5,289 nucleotides of DNA, taken from positions 13,040 to 18,328 of the forward strand of contig DHJN01000212.1 in the NCBI GenBank assembly GCA_002404345.1. Reading direction: 5' to 3'. Of this stretch, positions 1 to 5,250 are shown piece after piece. How positions within the stretch are numbered: the first letter of the stretch is position 1; each line of letters starts with the position of its first letter. Source of the stretch: Actinobacteria bacterium UBA4719. GTDB lineage: Bacteria > Actinomycetota > Actinomycetes > Actinomycetales > Dermatophilaceae. A program made the translations under genes and the position numbers. The notes under the pieces are model-generated. The model ran no database searches. It was not told the origin of the DNA and saw nothing but the letters and a program-made list of their open reading frames with translations.

Positions 1-38
1 CTGGCAACCGCTACCGCGCCTGGCAACCGCTACCGCGC
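1..38. repeat. 19-bp tandem direct repeat, two perfect copies
   Basis: The unit CTGGCAACCGCTACCGCGC occurs at 1-19 and again, identically, at 20-38. The next 19 bases (39-57) match at about 9 positions, so they may be a worn third copy or chance. The core GCAACCGC occurs once more at 83-90, just before the first gene. The array starts at the window edge, so more copies may lie outside. It sits upstream of the CGNR regulator promoter and could be an activator site array or a simple minisatellite; the sequence does not decide. Confidence 0.85.
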
Positions 39-78
39 ATGATAACCACTAAAAGAAGGATGCCAGTTACTCGAAGGT

Positions 79-111
79 TTGCGCAACCGCCAATCTTGCT
101 ACACTGGTTAC
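79..111 (+). promoter_or_regulatory. Putative leaderless promoter of the CGNR regulator
   Basis: A TAnnnT -10 box, TACACT, lies at 100-105 and is followed by exactly six bases before the ATG at 112. Transcription would therefore start at or next to the start codon, as in the leaderless mRNAs common in actinobacteria. A poor -35 candidate, TTGCGC, lies at 79-84 with a short 15-bp spacer. No Shine-Dalgarno sequence precedes 112, which fits a leaderless message. The -10 match and spacing are seen; promoter activity is inferred. Confidence 0.5.
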
Positions 112-630
112 ATGTCAGTGACCAGTGACCTCGTCACCCTCGATGTCTGCGGCGACCCCGCAGAGCTGATCGTGGGGTTCCTCAACACTGTGGACGTCGA
201 GGCTGGCTCGGATGCGATGGACACTCTTGATGGCTGGCAGTCGTGGCTATCCGCCCAAGGCCTGGATGGGTGCTTCGGACCGCAAGATCCTCGTGCCCTC
301 GAACAGGCTCGCGAGCTGCGTGGCGACCTGCGGGCTCTGGCCAGTGGCGAGCACTGTGCCCGGGTGCGGCAGGTCGACATCCAGGTGGCGTTGACGGCTG
401 ATGGCCAGGTCGAGCTGAGCGCGCAGACAGCGGTGGGGTTCATTGCGGCCGCCGCCGCCAAGGTCGCCGTCGAGCAGCGGCTCGACCGGGTCAAGATCTG
501 CCCGGCGGACACCTGCCGTTGGGCGTTCTACGACACCTCCCGCAACCGCTCGCGTCAGTGGTGCTCGATGCAGGTCTGCGGCAACAGGGCCAAGGCGCGC
601 GCCCATCGTAAACGCAGCGCACCCGCCTGA
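112..630 (+). CDS. ABATE domain / CGNR zinc-finger transcriptional regulator
   Basis: A 172-residue protein of the ABATE-CGNR family, which are predicted stress-responsive transcription regulators. The N-terminal ABATE-type half carries the family-like FLNTVD motif near residues 23-28. The C-terminal half is a CGNR zinc finger with four putative zinc-binding cysteines, C130 and C135, then C151 and C156, the last within the signature CGNR (156-159). It ends in a basic tail (RAHRKR) suited to nucleic-acid contact. An upstream in-frame TTG at 79 would add 11 residues, but the ATG at 112 is preferred: it follows a -10 box at leaderless spacing, and the family usually begins shortly before the ABATE strand. 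The gene converges with the MBL hydrolase, with 10 bases between the stops and no visible terminator. Its target genes are unknown. The family call is firm, the biological role is not. Confidence 0.9.
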   Translation: MSVTSDLVTLDVCGDPAELIVGFLNTVDVEAGSDAMDTLDGWQSWLSAQGLDGCFGPQDPRALEQARELRGDLRALASGEHCARVRQVDIQVALTADGQVELSAQTAVGFIAAAAAKVAVEQRLDRVKICPADTCRWAFYDTSRNRSRQWCSMQVCGNRAKARAHRKRSAPA

Positions 631-640
631 CTCCGCTCGG

Positions 641-1303
641 CTACCAGCCTCGCTCGCGCCACTCCTGCAGATGAGGGCGTTCGACGCCGAGCGTGGTGTC
701 CCCCCCATGGCCGGGATAGATCCAGGTGTCATCGTCATAGACGTCGAAGATCCGGGTCTGGACATCGCCCAGCAGTGAGGCGAAACGCTCAGGGTCTTGC
801 TCCACGTTGCCCACACCGCCCGGAAAGAGCGAGTCGCCGGTCCAGATGTGGGCGTTCCGCTGCGGATCGTGGTAGACCAGCGCCACCGATCCGGGCGTGT
901 GCCCGCGCAGGTGGATGACGTCCAGGGTGATGTCACCGAACGCGAGCGTGTCGCCGTGCACCAGACGTCGAGCGGGTACGACGGCCAGTGCGTCCGCGTC
1001 GGCCTCGCCTGCCGCGGTGATGGCCTTGGTCGACGCCGCGACCTGCTCCAGGGCACGTTGGTGGTCCCAGTGCTGGTGCGTCGTGACGATGATGTCCAGG
1101 CCGCCGCTGCCCTCGTGGAGCAGTGACATGATCCGTGCGTGATCGTCCGCGGCGTCAATGAGCAGCTGAGCGCCAGTGCGGATGCACGTCAGGAGATACA
1201 CGTTGTTCGCCAGCTCCCCGACCTCCGCCTTGCGGATCGTCAGCAGAGGCAGTTCGCGCAGGTCGCTGGTGCCGTCTGAGGTCACGTTGCCGGTGTAGGT
1301 CAT
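641..1303 (-). CDS. MBL-fold metallo-hydrolase, glyoxalase II (GloB)-like
   Basis: A 220-residue metallo-beta-lactamase-fold hydrolase, probably cytosolic since no signal peptide or membrane segment is visible. The metal ligands are all present: THQHWDH (H76, H78, D80, H81), H135 in RGHTPGS, D157 in TGDSLFPGG and H199 in YPGHGGDTT. This pattern resembles hydroxyacylglutathione hydrolases, which cleave thioesters. In mycothiol-using bacteria an S-acyl-mycothiol thioester is a reasonable substrate guess, since close relatives are found beside mscR-type dehydrogenases, but no such neighbour is visible here. The ATG at 1303 is preferred because AGGA (1312-1315, minus strand) lies 8 bases upstream. 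The ATG at 1312 has that same AGGA only 2 bases away, and an ATG at 1411 lies inside the palindromic control region. The gene diverges from the two-component remnant and may be controlled by the paired palindromes about 70-120 bp upstream of its start. Confidence 0.9.
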   Translation of the reverse strand: MTYTGNVTSDGTSDLRELPLLTIRKAEVGELANNVYLLTCIRTGAQLLIDAADDHARIMSLLHEGSGGLDIIVTTHQHWDHQRALEQVAASTKAITAAGEADADALAVVPARRLVHGDTLAFGDITLDVIHLRGHTPGSVALVYHDPQRNAHIWTGDSLFPGGVGNVEQDPERFASLLGDVQTRIFDVYDDDTWIYPGHGGDTTLGVERPHLQEWRERGW

Positions 1304-1311
1304 GAGCGACA

Positions 1312-1315
1312 TCCT
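1312..1315 (-). promoter_or_regulatory. Ribosome binding site deciding the MBL hydrolase start
   Basis: On the minus strand AGGA lies 8 bases before the ATG at 1303. The alternative ATG at 1312 overlaps the same region and leaves no room for it. This selects the 220-residue protein over longer forms. Confidence 0.6.
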
Positions 1316-1374
1316 GTCACTCGGTACACGTCTCACCGGGTAAAAAGTCACGAATTGTCCTGTTCGGGGAACCT

Positions 1375-1392
1375 CTAGTCCTTTGTGACTAG
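1375..1392. promoter_or_regulatory. Operator-like palindrome, site 1
   Basis: CTAGTC-N6-GACTAG is a perfect six-base inverted repeat with a 6-bp spacer (CTTTGT). It matches the reverse complement of site 2 at 16 of 18 positions. Size and symmetry suit a dimeric winged-helix repressor. TAGTnnnnnnnnACTA-like sites recall HxlR/DUF24 and MarR operators, but the cognate regulator is not in the window, or could be the response regulator; this is inference. It lies 72 bp upstream of the MBL start. Confidence 0.7.
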
Positions 1393-1403
1393 TGGTTCCG
1401 TTC

Positions 1404-1421
1404 CTAGTCACAAATGACTAT
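1404..1421. promoter_or_regulatory. Operator-like palindrome, site 2
   Basis: CTAGTC-N6-GACTAT contains the perfect core TAGTCA-CAAA-TGACTA at 1405-1420. Its centre is 29 bp from that of site 1, and the copy is inverted, so TTTGTGACTAG (1382-1392) and CTAGTCACAAA (1404-1414) form an exact 11-bp inverted repeat around an 11-bp spacer. A possible rightward -10 box, TATTGT, at 1419-1424 overlaps its right edge, which would suit repression of rightward transcription. The rest of the intergenic stretch up to 1545 shows only a short direct repeat, TTGGCAA, at 1450-1456 and 1467-1473, and no gene. Confidence 0.7.
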
Positions 1422-1545
1422 TGTCCCGCCTGGGAAGGCCGATCCACCGTTGGCAACATTCAGGAGTTGGCAAATGTCTCATCACGGGGGTGAGTGGCCT
1501 TTCTACTGATTTTGTGGGTGAGGGACATGACACCGGTACTTCTGC

Positions 1546-1993
1546 ATGAAGCGAGACGGGACCACCAGGCCTTCGGTGCCGAGCAACCTCGACACTGTGA
1601 GGGCGCTCTGTCATTACCTGCGCCAGCCTTTGGCGACCATCCTGTTGTTGGCTGGGGCGGAGACATCGGTGCAGACCAGGTGACTACGGTTGCCACTCGA
1701 GTGGGCGCTCAGCCGTGCCGTCAGCTGCGTGCTGGACAACGCAGTGCGAGCCGCCGGCCCCGGTGGGCACGTCAGCGTTGAGGTGAGCGGCAATGCCAAC
1801 GAGATCACCATCCAGGTTGTCGACGACGGCCCCTGGCTTGGGAACGTGCCCGGGCCCGACGCGCCGGCTGACCATCACCCGAGCTCTCGTCAGCGCTTGC
1901 GGTGGCGGGTTCGAGTTCACGTCCGGGGCTGAGGGAGGAGTGGTCGCACGGATCGTTCTGCCCGGCCTTGCATCCAAGAACATGGCGTGCTGA
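1546..1993 (+). pseudogene. Degraded NarL-family histidine kinase (H-box and ATPase remnants)
   Basis: Pieces of a HisKA_3-type sensor kinase are readable in order. From the ATG at 1546 the frame gives an H-box, ALCHYLRQPLATILLLAGAE, then stops at TGA 1681-1683 after only 45 residues. The same frame resumes with an N-box, VLDNAVRAAGPGGHVSVEV, then VVDDGP. There a likely extra T at 1834 shifts the frame; removing it restores the G-box DDGPGLG and leads directly into LTITRALVSACGGGFEF and the C-terminus ending at TGA 1991-1993. H-box and N-box are only about 30 codons apart, where around 100 are usual, so an internal deletion is inferred. The residue after the phosphorylatable His is Tyr instead of the acidic residue usual in HisKA_3 kinases. 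No sensor domain is seen upstream. The 3' end overlaps the response regulator start by 7 bases, showing the original paired operon. Almost certainly non-functional as a kinase. Confidence 0.85.
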
Positions 1994-2638
1994 GGCTGCT
2001 CATTTGTGACGACCACAAGCTGCTGGTCGATGCGTTGAGCATGGCTCTGAGCGACAACGGGCGCACGGTCGTCGCGACAGCCCTCGATCCCGAAGAGGCG
2101 GTCGAAGCCGCGCGCGTGCACCAGCCGGATGCGTGCCTGCTCGACGTGCACTTTCCGAACGGCAACGGTCTCAACGTGATCGGTCGGATCCACGCCGTGA
2201 GTCCGAACACCAAGGTGGTGATCCTGTCGGGTTCGATCAGCCCGGGTCTGGTGGCGGACGCCATCGTCCAGGGTGCTCAGGGTTTCGTCGGCAAGGAGAA
2301 GCCCATCGGGGTCATCATCGAGACACTGGAGAAGGCAGTTCAGGGGCACCTGGCCGTGGATCCGCTCATGCTGCAGGACGTCCTGCTACCTCGGGCTCAG
2401 CACGGTGACCCGCTGTGGGCGCTGAAGTTCCTGACCTCGCGCGAGTGGGCGGCGTTGCGCTGCATCGTGGATGGGCTGACCACCGAACAGATGGCCAACA
2501 GCTTGGTGTGCAACGGAGTACGGCTCGCACGCACGTCAAGAACCTGCTTAGCAAGCTCGGCGTGCACCGCGCCTGCAGGCGGCCGCCCTCATGACTGCCC
2601 ACGCCTCGGCGGACACCTGGCCCGCCCACCTGCGCTGA
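1987..2638 (+). pseudogene. Frameshifted NarL/LuxR-type response regulator
   Basis: The gene starts at GTG 1987, overlapping the kinase stop. The receiver domain (residues 1-120) looks intact: acidic pair D8/D9, phospho-acceptor D53 in LLDVHFPNGNG, S81 in ILSGS and K103 in VGKEK. The LuxR-type helix-turn-helix begins normally (LTSREWAALRCIVDGLTTEQ, about 149-168) and then breaks. Adding one G near 2505-2506 restores NSLGVQRSTARTHVKNLL, and adding one C near 2568-2573 restores VHRRLQAAALMTAHASAD and a natural stop TGA at 2636-2638, giving about 217 residues, normal for the family. As read, the frame instead runs through the downstream minisatellite to 2832 as a 281-residue protein with a Pro/Asp-rich tail and no recognition helix. 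It is most likely a pseudogene alongside its broken kinase; sequencing error is possible for the single-base lesions. A residual receiver-only role cannot be excluded. Confidence 0.85.
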
Positions 2639-2641
2639 CCC

Positions 2642-2695
2642 TGCCTGACCTGCCTGACCTGCCTGACCCGCCTGACCGGCCTGACCTGCCTGACC
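2642..2695. repeat. 9-bp minisatellite, six tandem copies
   Basis: Six consecutive 9-mers share the core GCCTGACC: TGCCTGACC at 2642, 2651, 2660 and 2687, with variants CGCCTGACC at 2669 and GGCCTGACC at 2678. The array lies between the restored stop of the response regulator (2638) and the stop of the convergent MDMPI gene (2732). Because the unit is three codons long, copy-number change never shifts a frame. In the frameshifted regulator frame it encodes LPD/PPD/RPD repeats. No clear terminator hairpin is seen in this convergent gap. Confidence 0.9.
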
Positions 2696-2703
2696 CTGCT
2701 CGG

Positions 2704-2751
2704 CACCTCACCCCCAGGCAGGCAGTGCACCTCAACCCCAGGCGGGCAGTC
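2704..2751. repeat. 24-bp tandem duplication across the MDMPI gene end
   Basis: Units 2704-2727 and 2728-2751 match at 21 of 24 positions. On the minus strand the second unit contains the last codons of the MDMPI gene (LPAWG and stop TGA at 2734-2732). The first unit contains a second LPAWG-stop in the same frame, just downstream of the real stop. The copies differ by substitutions only. Confidence 0.85.
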
Positions 2752-3439
2752 CCGGCAGGGGAGCCTGGCTGGAGACTCCGGCGCCATCGCCCCGGGCGAG
2801 CCAGAGCAGCAGGGCCGCGTTGCTCCCGGTGACGTCCTGGGCGCCGTCGCCGATCGACCACTCGTCACCCTCCGCACTGTGCAGACTGATCGAGGGTGCC
2901 TCACCGCTGGTCCGGAACCGCTGGATGGCATTGCTGACTGCCCGCCTGACGAAACCCAGGTCAGCGTCGGCGAACGTGTAGCCGGCGTCCAGGTCGACGT
3001 GATGGATCACGACCTCCATCAACCGCAGGGTCGGCAGCTGGCCCGCGAGCACCTTGCGCCCGCCGCGCATCTCGACCTCGGAGCGCTCCGGTGGGCCGGC
3101 CAGACCTGGTGCCGCTGAGGCAAACCGCGCCGCAGAGTCCTCGAGATCGGTGAAGATCTCCCGGGCCCCGCGGGTTGACCCGGCGAGGATGTCCGCCTCA
3201 CGTGCCTGCGCCGAGTCGTACATCGCCGCAGGTGTGCCGGTGATGGCCCAGCCGACCAGGTTCCCCAACGCATCCGCGTTGCGGGCGATGTGTGACAGCA
3301 CGTGGGCACGGGTCCAGCCCTCGCACAGGCTGGCCGCCCGGATGGTCTCGTCGTCCAGGCCTGCTGCTGTCCGGATCAGCAGACTTGTCTCGTGAGCCAG
3401 CAACAGCAGGTTGTCGGACAGGTGTGAGGTGGCGTTCAT
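2732..3439 (-). CDS. Mycothiol-dependent maleylpyruvate isomerase (MDMPI) family protein
   Basis: A 235-residue protein with the DinB-like four-helix MDMPI N-terminal domain (about residues 8-150) followed by a MDMPI C-terminal-type domain (about 150-225). Likely metal ligands are H50 in HVLSHIARN, and E142 and H146 in MEVVIHHVDLD. Their spacing matches the H-E-H triad known from the corynebacterial maleylpyruvate isomerase. The family comprises cytosolic metal-dependent thiol S-transferases or isomerases using mycothiol, but most members have no known substrate, so isomerase activity should not be assumed. The ATG at 3439 shares its A with the stop of the upstream GH15 gene (TGATG), indicating one mRNA and coupled translation; AGGA lies about 10 bases upstream. 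The extreme C-terminus (Pro/Gly/Leu-rich, ending LPAWG) is encoded by a duplicated 24-bp unit and is probably not conserved. Confidence 0.88.
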   Translation of the reverse strand: MNATSHLSDNLLLLAHETSLLIRTAAGLDDETIRAASLCEGWTRAHVLSHIARNADALGNLVGWAITGTPAAMYDSAQAREADILAGSTRGAREIFTDLEDSAARFASAAPGLAGPPERSEVEMRGGRKVLAGQLPTLRLMEVVIHHVDLDAGYTFADADLGFVRRAVSNAIQRFRTSGEAPSISLHSAEGDEWSIGDGAQDVTGSNAALLLWLARGDGAGVSSQAPLPGLPAWG

Positions 3440-5250
3440 CAGGTCGCCGTCCTTTCAGAGAGCGCCATCTCGGCGTCCTGGAGAGCGTTGGCCGCCGTGA
3501 TCAGCGCCAGGTGCGAGAACGCCTGTGGGAAGTTGCCGACCATGCGCGCGTTGACCGGGTCGTACTCCTCGGCCATCAAGCCCACGTCATTGGCCAGTGC
3601 CACGAGTCGGCGCATGAGGGCGTGCCCCTCCTCGAGGCGCCCGGTGAGAGCGTAGGCAGTGACGAGCCAGAAGGAGCAGGCCAGGAACGGATGCTCATCG
3701 CCGGGCAAGCCGTCCAGGCCGGCCCCTGTGCGGTAGCGCAGCACCAGGCCGTCCCGGACGAGCTCCTGCTCGACGGCGCGCACCGTGCCGAGAAACCGGG
3801 GGTCGTCAGCGGGCAGGAACCCTACCGTGGGCAGAAGGAGCAGTGACGCGTCGACCTCGGTCGTGTCGTAGTGCTGGGTGAAGCAACCCTTGTCGACGTT
3901 GTATCCGCGGTCCATCACCTCCTTGTGCACCTTTCTGCGCAGCTCGCGCCACGTCTCGACCGGACCCTGCAGCCAGTGGTGTTCGACAGCTTTGATGGCG
4001 CGGTCGAAGGCGACCCATACCATCACGCGTGAGTGAGTGAAGTAGCGCAGCTGATTCCGGAACTCCCACAGTCCGTTGTCCGGTGCCTCCCAGTGCCTGC
4101 CCAGGTTCGCGACCAGGGAGCGCTGGAGGGCCCATGACTCGGGGGAGTCCTCGAGGCCATTCTCACGGGCCAGGTCAAGGGCAACCATCACCTCTCCAAG
4201 GACGTCCGTCTGAAGCTGGCCGACCGCTTCGTTGCCGACCCGGACGGGACGTGAGTTCTCGTATCCCGCAAGATGGCTCAGCACCCTCTCGGGCAGGTCG
4301 CGGGACCCGTCGACGGCATACATGATCTGCATGTCCTCCGGGTCTCCGGCAACGGCGCGCAGGAGCCAGTTGCGCCACAGCACGGTCTCCTGGTGAAAGC
4401 CGGATCGCAGCAGCGCCTCGAGGGTCAGCGACGCATCGCGGAGCCAACAGAAGCGGTAGTCCCAGTTGCGGGGGCCACCGAACTGCTCTGGCAGGGAGGT
4501 GGTGGCAGCGGCCACGATTCCTCCGGTCTCGCCGTGGGTCAGGACCCGCAGGACGAGCAGCGAGCGCACGACGGCGTCGCGATAGGGCCCGTTGTGGTCG
4601 CTACGCCCGGCCCATTCCTCCCAGTGCGCAACGGTTTGTTCGACGCCGTCGTCCACGTTCAACGGCGCCGGTGCCACCAGATGCGACCTGAACCAGGTCA
4701 TGTTGAAGGTCATCCGCTGGCCTGCCGAGACGTCGAACTCATCCTCGTGACGGCTGGCGACAGCATGGGGAAGCCGCGAACCGCGCAAGACCACCATGTC
4801 CGGTCCCGCGATGGCCGAGATCACCGCTCCGGAGCCGATCTCGGGAGTGTCCGCGCGACGAGAGACCCAGGGGCGGACCTTGCCGTAGCCGAACCGAACC
4901 ACCCACTCGTGACGCATGCGCACCGTTCCCCTGACCCCCTCGACCCGGCGCACGATGTCGGCGCGGCCTTCACCGATAGGCATGAAGTCGGTGACCCGGA
5001 CCACCCCGGTGGGCGTCTCATGGGTGGTTTCCAGGACGAAGCTGTTGCCGAGGTATCTGCGTGTGCTCTTGGCCGGCCTCCGCGGCCCCAGCAGCCAGTG
5101 ACCGTTGTCCCGGGTGCCGAGCAGCGCCGCAAAACAGGCCGGTGAGTCGAACCGTGGCAGACAGAGCCAGTCGATGGAGCCGTCCCGCCCCACGAGGGCC
5201 GCGGTGTCGGTGTCGCCGATTACGGCGTAGTCCTCGATGGGCAGAGCCAT
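3439..5250 (-). CDS. Glycoside hydrolase family 15 protein (glucoamylase/trehalase-like)
   Basis: A 603-residue protein, normal length for bacterial GH15 enzymes of the mycobacterial trehalase/glucoamylase-like type. The N-terminal beta-sandwich domain (about 1-210) opens with the typical IEDYAVIGDTDTAALVGRDG and SIDWLCLPRFDSPACFAALL. The (alpha/alpha)6 catalytic domain (about 225-595) carries RNWDYRFCWLRDAS (261-274), LWEFRN (394-399) with candidate acid E396, EEYDP (561-565) with a candidate base glutamate, and GNFPQAFSHLAL (572-583). No signal peptide or membrane segment is visible, so a cytosolic role on alpha-glucosides is inferred. Relatives include enzymes hydrolysing trehalose; trehalose, maltooligosaccharide or another glucoside cannot be distinguished here. 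The ATG at 5250 is chosen because homologous sequence begins at once (MALPIEDYA) and a -10 box sits six bases upstream. It is first in an operon with the MDMPI gene, which overlaps its stop by one base. Confidence 0.93.
   Translation of the reverse strand: MALPIEDYAVIGDTDTAALVGRDGSIDWLCLPRFDSPACFAALLGTRDNGHWLLGPRRPAKSTRRYLGNSFVLETTHETPTGVVRVTDFMPIGEGRADIVRRVEGVRGTVRMRHEWVVRFGYGKVRPWVSRRADTPEIGSGAVISAIAGPDMVVLRGSRLPHAVASRHEDEFDVSAGQRMTFNMTWFRSHLVAPAPLNVDDGVEQTVAHWEEWAGRSDHNGPYRDAVVRSLLVLRVLTHGETGGIVAAATTSLPEQFGGPRNWDYRFCWLRDASLTLEALLRSGFHQETVLWRNWLLRAVAGDPEDMQIMYAVDGSRDLPERVLSHLAGYENSRPVRVGNEAVGQLQTDVLGEVMVALDLARENGLEDSPESWALQRSLVANLGRHWEAPDNGLWEFRNQLRYFTHSRVMVWVAFDRAIKAVEHHWLQGPVETWRELRRKVHKEVMDRGYNVDKGCFTQHYDTTEVDASLLLLPTVGFLPADDPRFLGTVRAVEQELVRDGLVLRYRTGAGLDGLPGDEHPFLACSFWLVTAYALTGRLEEGHALMRRLVALANDVGLMAEEYDPVNARMVGNFPQAFSHLALITAANALQDAEMALSERTAT

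Noticed and set aside
60..128. 22-codon upstream frame starting at ATG 60
   Set aside because: AGAAGG is only one base from the ATG, too close for a ribosome site, and the frame overlaps the promoter and start of the CGNR gene without any supporting signal.
247..1158. Minus-strand open frame of about 300 codons across the CGNR and MBL genes
   Set aside because: It overlaps two well-supported genes in other frames; its Ser/Thr/Arg-rich composition is typical of a shadow frame.
1382..1414. 11-bp inverted repeat read as a rho-independent terminator
   Set aside because: There is no T-run after it on either strand, it lies between divergent genes, and each half is itself part of an 18-bp palindrome, which fits operators better.
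1494..1781. 95-codon plus-strand frame across the kinase relic
   Set aside because: A different frame from the H-box and N-box fragments and without recognisable content; only its stretch from ATG 1527 might preserve an old N-terminus.
1684..2349. Minus-strand open frame opposite the two-component remnant
   Set aside because: No family motif, and the plus strand carries clear N-box, G-box and receiver motifs over the same bases.
2642..2751. CRISPR array
   Set aside because: Units are 9 and 24 bp with no spacers between them; this is a tandem minisatellite.
2738..2768. Terminator hairpin (CCAGGC / GCCTGG) near the MDMPI gene end
   Set aside because: Only a 6-bp stem with a 19-base loop and no T-run, and it lies partly inside coding sequence; not supportable.
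4273..5145. Long open frame on the plus strand (290 codons)
   Set aside because: It is antisense to the strongly supported GH15 gene, shows no recognisable motif and is explained by high-GC codon bias.
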